Made by a program: the position numbers and the translations under genes. A stretch of 64,000 nt of DNA. Source: Azorinus chamasolen (taxonomy: Eukaryota > Mollusca > Bivalvia > Cardiida > Solecurtidae). The notes beneath the pieces are model-generated. The model was not told the DNA's origin, made no database searches, and was given only the letters and a program-made list of their open reading frames with translations. Below are positions 41,697 through 52,700 of this stretch, one piece after another. How positions within the stretch are numbered: position 1 is the stretch's first letter; each line of letters begins with the position of its first letter. The stretch spans positions 62,996,324 to 63,060,323 of the forward strand of contig OY755242.1 of the NCBI GenBank assembly GCA_963576725.1, read 5' to 3'.

Positions 41697-41790
41697 TATA
41701 TTCAATCTCTGACAACCACTACAAAGAGTCTAATTTCATATGAGACAGCGAGTAACTTGGTGTCTCATCAGGATCCATACAGTTTGATCA
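41697..41790. mobile_element. PAL-1b core fragment
   Basis: ATATGAGACAGCGAGTAACT with GTGTCTCATCAGGATCC. Confidence 0.5.
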
Positions 41791-41889
41791 ACTGATACTG
41801 AAAACTATGAAATAAATAACGGGAAACATTCTTCATGAATCAATACAAGTGACATTGTTTGTCTATGAAAATCATTTAGTGTTGAAAGG

Positions 41890-42073
41890 CAGGGCTCAAG
41901 CAAGAGGGTGATTTGAGAGAAAAAGTCTCCCTAACTCTACTGACTTCTCCCTATTTTGAGCTGAGGGAGAAGTTTCAATATAAAGTACATATAGGGAGAT
42001 ACAAAATCAGAACCGACACTTTTGCTTGTATCCCGCTAAACTTCTCCCTGATGGAGCTCCAGCTTGAGCCCTG
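41890..42073. mobile_element. Small hAT-like MITE with 5-bp TSD
   Basis: CAGGGCTCAAGC and GCTTGAGCCCTG termini, flanked by AAAGG on both sides. Repeated CTTCTCCCT motifs inside. Confidence 0.7.
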
Positions 42074-42165
42074 AAAGGGTAAATAACATAAAAGACTAAC
42101 CACATGTATTGACATCCATATATCCATATATATTGACACCTATAAATGGACATTTGTTAATGTAA

Positions 42166-43120
42166 AACTAGAACTGTAAGCCAAAGGCTAACGAATACTC
42201 CCCAACTGTCTGCTTGTCAGAACACCTACCATCAATCTGATCATATGTACATGCAGAAACATGAAGAGATTTAAAAACAATACATGCCCCAACCCAATTT
42301 ATGGAATAAAAATGAAGAATAATGAAGAATAATTCAGAGAAATAAGACCCTTTCATGATGTTTCGGTCAAATCCAAAGTTCAAAAGTTTTCAATAGCCTT
42401 TTCAGAAAAAAATTAAGTTCAAGGACCATAACTCTGACAAAAATTATTTAACCAGACCGATATTTGAACTTAAGCTGTACCTCATCTAGATTTAGCTTTA
42501 TGTCAAATATGAAATTAATATATCTCCAACCACTTCCAAAGAAAGACCGGAAAATTGAAAATTTGACAATAAATTAAAGTTCAAGGGCCATAACTCTGGA
42601 AAAAATTATTCAACCAGACTGAGATTGGGAATTAAGCTATAAATTATCTACATTTAGCTTTATGCCAAATATAAAGTTAATATCTGCTGCCACTTCCAAA
42701 AAAAGTCTGGAAAATCCCAAATTTGAAGAAAAAAAATTAAAGTTCAAACGCAATAACTCTGGAATTAATTATTCAACCGGACTGAGATTGTATCATAAGC
42801 TGTAACTTATCTAGATTTAGCTTTGTACTAAATATAGAGTTGATATCTCGAGACACTTCCATAAAAAGTCCAGGAAACCGGAAAACATTGGTAGGGGATT
42901 AAAAAGGGGAGATAACTCCTGAAGAAGTGGTCCGATCATAATGGAAATAATTATGCGGTGCACAGGTTTATATGGTCATAAGGCTATACATGAACTTTCA
43001 ACAAAATTGAAGCAAAACTGTAGAAGAAGAAGGCCGGACAAAATTGTGTCCACGGACGGACAGACGGACAACCTGATTCCAGTAAACCCCCCCAAACTTT
43101 ATTGTGGGGGAGTATAATAA
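42166..43120 (+). mobile_element. AACWAGA-type element D
   Basis: Starts AACTAGAACTGTAAGCC with AATACTCCCC; three ~165-bp core units (TTCAAGGACCATAACTCTGA type); a GGACGGACAGACGGAC run; 3' hairpin CCCCCC…GGGGGAGTATAATAA. ATACTCCCC and GGGGGAGTAT are inverted subterminal copies. Confidence 0.75.
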
Positions 43121-43365
43121 TTAACCCTTTACTCCATGAATATTCATATTAGATATAACGGTATCATGAATATTAATCAGATTTTTTTTAATGTACACAT
43201 GGATGATTTGGCAGTAGTAGAAACTGTAGAATCATATCCATATTAATTGATAAGAAAACAGAGCAGATCCTAATCAGACAGATTCTATAGAAACTGTCTG
43301 ATCTGAGTCTACTCTGTTTGCTATTTAAAGGTGTAGGAAGGCATATGTATGGAGTAAAGGATTAA
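43121..43365. mobile_element. PAL-1a MITE with TTAA ends
   Basis: TTAA at 43121-43124 directly abutting element D, and at 43362-43365. Core with AGACAGATTCTATAGAAAC centre. Confidence 0.8.
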
Positions 43366-44331
43366 ACAAATATAATGCATCCACATACTGCATACTTCAC
43401 TTGTAACAATGTACACAGGACCTTGAAATAAATATCTTTACATCCTACGATCATTTCAGGCTTTGTGGCATGTCATGAGAATGCCATCAAAACATGCTAC
43501 ATGTACCCTGAACACACGTAATTTATACGTGAATCACTGTTAGGTTCACAATGTTTGTTTGTTCGCTTTTGGCCTTCTTCAGCCTCAATATCTTCACAAG
43601 TTCTTATTACTGATAATAACTACTTATTGAGTGAGTGAGAGACTTGGGTTTTACAACAGCACAACACTATATAATACCGGAGTATATACCGGGTACCGGT
43701 ATGTTATAAGCCATTAAGACAGGAAAAAATTGCCAGACCCACATCTCATTTACATCTAGATGAAATATGGGATATGGATCAAGAAACTTGACTCCTACTG
43801 GACCACCATAGACGCAGAACCTCCAGTATACATTAAACCCTTATTAGTCACCTGACCTCTTACGATCATGCAAAGGGTGGACAGTGGTCAGCTCCTTATT
43901 GAGTATCACAGGTAAATTTGGAGCAAACAAAACCTGAAATGGTTTCTCGTGCATACAAGAACGCATGAATGACATTTTCAATGTTGGGGATACATTCTGG
44001 TTTGATTCAACAGTGTACATCGAATTCAAGGCTTTTCACCGAAATGTGCCGGCAAGTAGTATTGGTTGAAGTAAAGGTTGAAAATGCTAGTAAACATTTT
44101 CTGCTGTTGCCCCAATATATTGCAATACGGTTCATGTGTAATGCAATATATTGTAATATTATTTTCAGCATATTATTACACCCCTAGTAAAAATCAACAC
44201 ATTCAACAAATCAAAAGTAAATTAAAAATGCATTTCAGCAGACATAATTTTTACTGCATGATATACACAACTTACTCAAATTTAATAAATGTATACATAT
44301 TCCATTGCACATATCACATACCTAAATAATA
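43366..44331. other. Non-genic stretch
   Basis: A TACCGGGTACCGGTA palindrome near 43687 and CAATATATTGCAATAC-type repeats near 44115. No exon could be supported. Confidence 0.35.
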
Positions 44332-44574
44332 ACTAACCCTTTACTCTATGATTATTCATGAAAGAAATAATGACACCAAGAATATTAATTGGATTAATTT
44401 TCATAATAGCAACTGGACACAGGAATTTTTCGCCATGGCAGAAACTGTAGAATCATATCTATATTATACGCCAACAAAGTAGATCCTGATCAGATGGCTC
44501 CTACAGGAGCTGTCTGATCTAGGTCTACTCTGTTTGCAAAAGTGTCGAAAGGCATATTTATTGAGTATAGGGTC
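44332..44574. mobile_element. PAL-1a MITE
   Basis: CTAACCCTTTACTCTATG left; core GGCTCCTACAGGAGCTGTC; right end GAGTATAGGGTCAA (decayed TTAA). Confidence 0.7.
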
Positions 44575-44653
44575 AATAACAATAAATTAATTAAAGTGTA
44601 AATGAATAAGCAAAGCAATGACTGCAGATTGCAGTGATAGATATAGATCAAAC

Positions 44654-44858
44654 TTAACCCTTTCTCTTTCTATATTTTAGACCAAAGTTCAGTACCTACT
44701 GAATATTCATGGACAAAACAGTTACAATGAAATATGGAAGGTGGAACATTGTAGCCATTTTAAAAAGTAAAGAAACTGGTCTATCAAAAATTCAATTAGC
44801 AAACAGAGCAGATCCTGATCAGACGGCTCAGACACATTTATATAAGTGACAGGGTTAA
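44654..44858. mobile_element. PAL-1c MITE, core half deleted
   Basis: TTAA ends intact; GATCCTGATCAGACGGCTC arm without its mirror. Confidence 0.75.
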
Positions 44859-45028
44859 GAAAATAGTGCAGACCCAGATCAACCTATTTCTGAATGAGCA
44901 ATTTTATCTGGGCCTTTACTATTTGCTACTATGTCAGTCTAATTTATAGTAATAAAAATAGCTGAAATTTGACTTATTTAGCTTTACAAAGCCATGGAGG
45001 GAGAGATTGGGTGTCCAAAAGATTAGAG

Positions 45029-45280
45029 TTAACCCTTTCCCTCATATAAACGTGTTTTCACGCATTTGCAAACAGAGTAGACCCAGATCAGATGGCTTCT
45101 ATAGGAGCCATCTGATCAGGGTCTGCTCCGTTTGCTCATGGAATTTGAAAAAATTGTTTCTTTACTTTTTGAAATGGCGGCAATGTTCCATCTTCCATAT
45201 TTCATTATAACCCTTTTTATTCATGAATATTCAGTAAGTAATGGAATTTGGAATAAACATAGAACAGGGAAATGGATAAT
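45029..45280. mobile_element. PAL-1c MITE
   Basis: TTAA at 45029-45032; core ATGGCTTCTATAGGAGCCAT; right end CAGGGAAATGGATAAT. Confidence 0.75.
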
Positions 45281-45462
45281 TAGAAGGGTATTCACTATAG
45301 AATCACGGCCATTTGTGGGACAGCAATTTAATGTTTATCTCAAGAATATTTGGGTAAGAAAAAATGACATCATGAACATTTATTGCCTGAAATTTTATAT
45401 TATTATACCTCAATATATCCTTCAATGCAAAACTCCCATAGACCTAAAATGTGATCTTATGA

Positions 45463-45540
45463 TACATCACTCTCAGAATGAGCTTCCAGGTGAATATATC
45501 AGGATATATCACCCTCGGAATGAGCTTCCAGGTGAATATA
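45463..45540. repeat. ~40-bp direct duplication
   Basis: GAATGAGCTTCCAGGTGAAT occurs twice with similar flanks. Confidence 0.7.
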
Positions 45541-46030
45541 TCCGTTTCAAAATCACAAATCTAACATCATCATGCTATGACCACCGACTCCAAAATGTCT
45601 GTTTATTGGATTCTTTCTCTCATGACTTACATCACTCAAATATTCATTCATTCTCTCCTGAATTTCTCAGTCTCACCAACATACATAATTCTATCGCATT
45701 TATTGCATATAGAATCTACTACATTCGGGAGAATGCATGCACGCTAATGCATGCATGACGTCATTGCGCTGATGACGTCATCTGATGAAGTCATTACTTT
45801 TGAAATAACCCAATGCTACATGATGCTGGATCAACATTTTCTCACATACCTCCCCTTATCTCCGAGTTAGAACAACGGGTTAAGATTCCCTGATCTGTAA
45901 CACGTGTAAGATCACTATAGAACATATATGACGTCATATATGACGTCAAACCATGGAAACCGATGTTTACATGTCATTGAAACGGCGAAAATACACTTTT
46001 TTTGTTCTGTGAGAAAAAGAATCTGATGCT

Positions 46031-46151
46031 AGTTGTCTTTTAAGATCACATGTTCCTAAACTCACCAAGAAAATGTTATTAAGCTCGCCAAGGCTCGCTT
46101 AATGACATTTTCTAAGGCTCGTTTAGGAACATGTGATCTTAAAAGACAACT
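46031..46151. repeat. Foldback with CTCGCC/GGCTCG apex
   Basis: AGTTGTCTTTTAAGATCACA arm and mirror, apex GCTCGCCAAGGCTCGC. Confidence 0.8.
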
Positions 46152-46408
46152 CGCAACAGATCCTTTACATTCTCTTTGATTTTATGGCTGAATGCATAGA
46201 TTCTACATTTACCAAAAATGTGACGTGTGTTTTGACATGATTATCTTTGATAAAGGCTCTCGTAGTGGTCGGAATATTAGATAAGAGCTATTTCAGTATT
46301 TCTATATTATCTTAATTCCCTCTTTGGAATATTATCTTCATTGATTATTTCTTTCAATTTTAGAATTAACTAATATTGTACTTCTAAAGTTTTTCGGTAT
46401 AATAAAAT

Positions 46409-46539
46409 AATTAACACAAAGCTGTCGGGATGATAGAGGATATTGTTAGCCCTTGAACTGGCATATTTACCCCTCGGCTAAATATACCAATTCTCGGGCT
46501 GACAATATCCTCTATCACCCCGACAGCTATGTGTTAATT
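46409..46539. repeat. Foldback
   Basis: AATTAACACAAAGCTGTCGG and mirror; inner stem GAGGATATTGT, apex around CCCCTCGGCTAAATATACC. Confidence 0.75.
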
Positions 46540-46811
46540 ATATAATAGCATATGATCACATGATTTTTTCAGCCGTGGCAGAAACTGTAGAATTAGATCT
46601 ACAGGAATATAATCCCATACGCAAACAGAACAGATCAGACAGCTCCAGCAGCTTTACAAAGGTGTCAAATGAAGGTTTGAATATTGAAGCCATGAACAAT
46701 TTCGTAAATCCGTATTAAGTTTTCAATGGACACGTCAGTATCTCCTGATAATATTCATGATATCAGACATTCAAAGTAGTATGACTACCAGTCTGTAAGA
46801 CAGTTGACTGC

Positions 46812-47043
46812 TTAACCCTTTCCCTGTAAGAAATAATGACATCATGAATATTTAATAGCTCAATTTTTATAATATTATCTTTTCAGGGGAAGTTCTTGCT
46901 TTGACAAAAACCAATCAGATCTATATCATGTCAAAAGCAAACAGAGCAGACTCTGATCAGATGGCTCCTATAGGAGCAGTCTGATCTGGGTCTACTCTGT
47001 TTGCAATTGCGTGAAAAGGTGTTTAAATGAGGGAAAGGGTTAA
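46812..47043. mobile_element. PAL-1a MITE with TTAA ends, nested in PAL-3b remnants
   Basis: TTAA at 46812-46815 and 47040-47043; core GGCTCCTATAGGAGCAGTC. A PAL-3b half (GAAAGCTCCCAATAGAGC) follows to about 47175. Confidence 0.8.
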
Positions 47044-47187
47044 AGCAGGGTGAAAGGCATGTAGAAAGCTCCCAATAGAGCTTTCTGCATGACATTCATC
47101 CTGCATTAAGAAGTCACCTGCTTAAAAAGATCTAAAGTCGTCTTTACTAAAATTCTGGTTAACAATTAAGGTTTTTTTTGCACTAGT

Positions 47188-48950
47188 AACAAGATGTGTT
47201 TGTGAAACACTATGCCCCCTCGATATGATATTTGACCCTAAAGGATGACCTTGATCTTGACATGTCACCCCGCAAACTGTGCAGCTTTATGGGGTACACA
47301 TGCATACCACATATCAAGTCTACATCACTACTGGTTCAAAAGTTATGGCCAATGTTAAAGTTGGTGACCTTTGACCATGAAGGATGACCTTGACCTTGAC
47401 ATGTCACCCCTCAAACTGTGCAGCCGAATGAGAAACACATGTATACCTACTATCAAGTCTGTATCTCTACTGGTTCAAAAGTTATGGCCAATGTTTAAGT
47501 CGGTGACCTTTGACCCTGAAAGATGACCTTGACCTTGAAATGTCACCCCAAACTGTGCAGCTTCATGAGATACACATGCATACCAAATGTCAAGTCTGAA
47601 TCTACAGGTTCAAAAGTTATGGCCAATGTTAAAGTTGGTGACCTTTGACCCTAAAAGATGACCTTTACCTTGACATGTTGCCCCTCAAAATGTGCGGCTT
47701 CATGAGATACACATGCATACCAAATATCAAGACTCTATCTCTATTTAGGGCCAATTTGAAGTTGGTGACATTTGACCCTGAAGAATGACCTTTACCTTGA
47801 CATGTCACCCCTCAAACTGTGCAGCCAAATGAGAAACACATGTATACCAACTATCAAGTCTGTATCTCTACTGGTTCAAAAGTTATGGCCAATTTTAAAG
47901 TCGGTGACCTTTGACCCATATGTTTGACCTCTGAGCTTTTAGAATGACCTTGACCTTGACATGTCACCCCTCAAAATGTGCGGCTTTATGAGATACAAAG
48001 GCATGCAAAATATCAAGTCTCTATCTGTACTTGCTCAAAAGTTATGACCAATGTTAAAGTCAGTGATTTGACCCATGTGTTTGACCTCTGACCTTTAAGG
48101 ATGACCTTAACCTTGACATGTCACCCCTCAAACTGTGCAGCTTCATAAGATACACACTTAGCATGCCACATATCAAGTATCTATCTGTACTGGTTCAAAA
48201 GTTATGGCCAATGTTAAAGTCAGTGATTTGACTCATATGTTTGACCTCTGACCTTTTAGAATGACCTTGACCTTGACATGTCACCCCTCAAAATGTGCGG
48301 CTTTATGAGATACATAGGCATGCCAAATATCTATCTGTACTTGCTCAAAAGTTATGACCAATGTTAAAGTCAGTGATTTGACCCATGTGTTTGACCTCTG
48401 ACCTTTAAGGATGACCTTAACCTTGACATGTCACCGCTCAAAATGTGCGGCTTTATGAGATACATGTGCATGCCAAATATCAAGTCACTAGCTGTACTGG
48501 CTCAAAAGTTATGACCAATGTTAAAGTTACCGACAAAGAAACAGACAATTTGACCTTTGACCCTGAAGGATGACCTTGACCTTGAAATTTCACCCCTCAA
48601 AATGTGCAGCTTTATGAGATACACACGCATGCCAAATATCAAGTCTCTATCTCTACTGGTCCAAAAGTTATAGCCAATGTTAAAGTCTGTGATTTGATCC
48701 ATATATTTGACCTCTGACCTTGAAGGATGACCTTGACCTTGACATGTCACCGCTCAAAATGTGCGACTTTATGAGATACATATGCATACCAAATATCAAG
48801 TCTCTATCTGTACTGGCTCAAAAGTTATGACCAATGTTAAAGTTGCTGACAAACAAACAGACAAACAGACAAACGGACAAACAGACAAACAGACAGACAG
48901 ACAGGGCAAAAACAATATGCCCCCCAGATCTGATCTGGGGGGCATAAAAA
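47188..48950 (+). mobile_element. AACWAGA-type element C (ATGCCCCC family), long copy
   Basis: Starts AACAAGATGTGTTTGTGAAA with ACTATGCCCCC; about eleven 130-190 bp core units rich in ATGACCTTGACCTTGACATG; an (ACAA/ACAG) run near 48850; 3' hairpin CCCCCCAGATCTGATCTGG with GGGGCATAAAAA. ATGCCCCC and GGGGGCAT are inverted subterminal copies. Confidence 0.85.
48845..48905. repeat. ACAA/ACAG microsatellite
   Basis: ACAAACAGACAAACAGACAA run at the 3' side of element C. Confidence 0.9.
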
Positions 48951-49299
48951 ATCTATGGTATTAGTAAGACTTAAGTGTCTTATAATGGTAGACAGTGTAT
49001 TGACCTGAAGAGGATAATTCACAGAACATGGCATCTATGATACAATGCTGAATTTTCAAATGGACTATTCCAAAATTCAACCAGGTCAAGCTTATGGTAA
49101 ATATTAAAGGGTTTTTCGAAAGAAAAGTGTAACATGATAAACGGTGCAGATCCTGATGAGAGGGCTCTTTTAGGATGCTCTGTCAGTTTATGAAATAATA
49201 TAGATCTGATTCTACAGTGATGCCATTATAAAATTTCAGTGAATAAATACTAATACTATCATTTACATAACACAATATCCCCTAGTGATGCATTTTTGC

Positions 49300-49479
49300 G
49301 AATCTATAAAATTCACATTGCGATAAATAGAGCATTTGCTAGGAGCAAATGCTCTGTTTATCACAATGGTTTCAAACTACAAAATTCTAAAATTTTCCTT
49401 TTCTCTAGTTAATGCTCCTTTTCGGTAGATTAATTCAAAAAGGTTGGGTCTAAAAATAGCCTAGGAGAGAATGAGTTAA
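49300..49479. mobile_element. PAL-2 MITE nested in PAL-1
   Basis: GATAAATAGAGCATTTGCTA with mirror; right TTAA at 49476-49479. Confidence 0.7.
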
Positions 49480-49493
49480 TTCTTACATGAATA

Positions 49494-49499
49494 TTTATT
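49494..49499 (-). terminator. Candidate poly(A) signal of torsin inside a MITE
   Basis: AATAAA on the minus strand, 10 nt after the stop codon and entirely within PAL-1 sequence. Use is inferred. Confidence 0.4.
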
Positions 49500-49509
49500 A
49501 GATGAAAGG

Positions 49510-49790
49510 TTAAAGTTCGTCATGCACATCCTCCATTATATAGTCCACTTTTTCATGAATTCGCTTACAACCTGTGGTTGAAAAAACATCTACACCTTTT
49601 GGGTAATAAGTCAGTTCATCGGCAATCTCCTGCACTTTAGCCTCGGAAATCTCCTCCTTTGTCTTGTAGTATTTTTTGCTGATGAGGGAATCTTTGATAC
49701 ACTGCTTGACATGTCCACGCTCCAGAGGCAAGAATGGAATATACGCCGTGATCAGACTCTTGGCAACAATCTCACTCTTGAATAAACCAG
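49510..49790 (-). CDS. Torsin, last exon
   Basis: Acceptor CTTTTTTCAG, then [20 protein letters not shown]…[20 protein letters not shown] and TAA. Contains sensor 2 GCK. First codon is completed by the A at the end of the previous exon. Confidence 0.93.
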
Positions 49791-52700
49791 CTGAAAAAAG
49801 GAAATCTTTTATTTGTACTTTAACCCTTTACTCCATGAATATTTATGTAAGGAAATTATGACATAATGAATATCTATTAGATGATTTTCATAATGGCATA
49901 TGAATTAAAGACATTACCCAGGTCCATTCAATGATTCCCCCCCCCCCCCATTGTTCTCAATAGGCGTGAAAGTAACAGTAAAAGCATGATACAAGTGTGC
50001 AAAATATGGCAAGCCGTCTCATTCTGTCTAGAGAGGCCCTGACATACAATTAGTCAAGGGGAACACACTCAAAAGACCATTGTTGGTCAGAACCCAATAG
50101 AAGTTCAACCCTTAAGAAGCCTACCACTAACAAACAAAGGGCCATATGCAAACAGGTTGGATCCAGATGAGACGTCAAGTAACCCGGCATCTTATCTGGA
50201 TCCAAGCTATTTGACAGACAACATTTTCACAAATCTTTACAAACTATGAAGCACTTTCACATTTGAAGCAGACAAGCAATTTAGCAGATGAATATTTTAT
50301 AAGGATTAAATACATTAAAAAAACCTGAGCGCTTATGTATATCAGAGATAAAACTCTGGACATTTGGCCTGCAGTAGAATCCATTTAACCTGCAGTGGAG
50401 GAGAGCTATAATATGTTCAAAGGCGCCCTAATTAAAGCTGAGAATTCAATTTTGTCTTGTAGAGCTGGAGTGGAGTACTTTCAGTGAAAAATAAGACGGA
50501 TTACATAGGGCAATACTTCCAAAAGAGATGTCCCACAGAGTTATTATCCTTGGACACAGCTGCCTTTTCTCCCAACAAGGTCTATCAGAATATGTAAATA
50601 CTGCTCAGAAAGTTATAATTTAACCCCTGCACCCTGCACTTGATCTCAATGAGATATATTTGTATGTGGAGTGTCATGAATGTAGGTTGAGCACTTTAGA
50701 AGACATTCACAGGCCGAACGGACAAAGCGGGCCTATATGCTCCTTCTTATAGTTTCAGGGAGCATAATAAACAAGATGTGTTTGTGAAACACTATGCCCC
50801 CTCATATATTTGACCTCTGACCTTGAAGGATAACCTTGACCTTGACATGTCACCCCTCAAAATGTGCAGCCTCATAAGATACACAAGCATGCCAAATATC
50901 AAGTCTCTATCTCTACTGGTCCAAAAGTTATGGCCAATGTTAAAGTTGGCGATTTGACCCATATATTTGACCTCTGACCTTGAAGGATGACCTTGACCTT
51001 GACACGGCACCCCTCAAAATGTGCGGCTTTATGAGATACATATGTATGCCAAATATCAAGTCTCTATCTATACTGGCTCAAAAGTTATGACCAATGTTAA
51101 AGTTGCTGACAAACAAACAGACAAACAGACAAACGGACAAACAGACAGACAGGGCAAAAACAATATACCCCCGACTATCGTCAATGGGGGCATAAAAATT
51201 AAAAACATATACTGCATTAGTGACAATCTAATCATTTCCAAATCATCAAATGTAAGAGACGGGCCTCACATGGAATGCTCCAGTGGTTCTTGACAGGCAG
51301 ACTGCTATAGCTCTTACCATGTGCCGCATGCTTTTTCACAGGTTAGCTGTAACAGGGTTCCCACAAAACAGAAAAAATAAAATTCCCTGACTTTTCACTG
51401 ACTTATCCCTGACTAAATTTCAATTTTCCCTGACCCCATGTTAACAGTAGTTTAATTGGTCATCTATGAGCATGATCAATAAATGTTGGCCTCCGTCCTC
51501 CCAATCAGCCAATCCTTACCACCTCTCTCTTTATGATAACTATATATACAGCAGTAGTGTTTTGATCATTTTAAAAAAAATGCTCAGTATTGAATGTAAC
51601 ATGCAGAATGCCAAACAGGTCCTAATATGCACCCAAAGTATAAAGTCTCTTGAATCTTTTCTACCTCTATTAACCCTTTCCTCCATGAATTTTTTTTAGA
51701 GACTCCATCTACTATGAATATATAATTAAGTAAAATTTTATTTTTAAGCAGTTATGAAATGTTTTGGCTGTAGACTGCAGTAAAAACTCAGATTAATGAT
51801 ATTTTTCTAAGCAAACAGAGTAGACCCTGATCAGGCAGCTCCTACAGGAGCTGCCTGATATGGGTCTATTATGTTTGCAAAGGTGATAAAATGTGTATCT
51901 ATGGTGGAAATGGTTAATCTTTCAGTTTTTCTGTGTAAGCTGAATTTTAAAATGGTACATACAGTGTATAAGACACTGATATAGCATGCTATCAAAATGG
52001 GGTCAAAATTGGCCCCGCCCCAGGGCCGGCTAGTTTTCTATAGTAACACATAGTGAAAACTTTGAAAATCTTCTCCTCTGATTTCAGGCCCTCTTGTTTT
52101 GCAAGTTAATCAAAATTTTGCATCACTGTTATTTTTTGCAAAAATAGGTCCTTTTAATGGGTCTCTGTAGATGCCAGAAAAGGGTCTGCATTTTCACTGT
52201 TTACATAAAAGCAGACCAAATATTGCTGCACTAACAATTGAAGACAGTACAGTAGAATGTCCAACATCTAGCACCGCTGCCCTGCAGCCTGTCCTAACAA
52301 GTGAAGACACTACAGTAGAATGTCCAATATCTAGCATTGCTGCCCTTTTCTAGCACTGCTGTCAAAATGGATGCTGGAGTCTTGCAGAGGTGCCAGAATT
52401 CTCCAATGATTTTGTTTTAACAGACTTCATGATAGATATACTATAAAATTTGGATGTGAAATATACATTTAGCTAATCAAAGATGTATAAAGATGTTTGG
52501 TTTAGTCAAAATTGAAGAAACTGCCTTAGCCTTTTATTTTCATTCTTTCTCCTTTTTGACATATTTCCTCAGCCCTCATCCTTTGGTTCCAAATTTCCCT
52601 GACTTTTCCCTGACTTTTGCTAAATTTCAAATTTCCCTGACCAATTAAAAAATTCCCTGACTTTTCCCTGACCTTGAAAAAAAATCTTTTTTCCCTGACT

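Larger units (their letters stand above)
45340..46680. mobile_element. PAL-1a MITE interrupted by a ~1.1-kb insertion
   Basis: Left part (GGTAAGAAAAAATGACATCA … GCCTGAAATTTTATATTA) and right part (ATATAATAGCATATGATC … GCAAACAGAACAGATCAGAC) are the two halves of one PAL-1 flank, separated by about 45406-46545. Confidence 0.55.
49140..49513. mobile_element. PAL-1a MITE ending on the torsin stop codon, split by PAL-2
   Basis: Left part: GATCCTGATGAGAGGGCTC, TATAGATCTGATTCTACAGT, TAAATACTAATACTATCATT. Right part: TTAATTCTTACATGAATATT to GATGAAAGGTTAA, with the terminal TTAA at 49510-49513. Those bases include the TAA stop of torsin on the minus strand. Confidence 0.65.

Noticed and set aside
43844..44029. 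61-codon minus-strand frame
   Set aside because: No splice sites or domain that would support a gene.
45132..45758. 208-codon plus-strand open frame
   Set aside because: Runs from PAL-1 sequence into a short duplication; low complexity and no domain.
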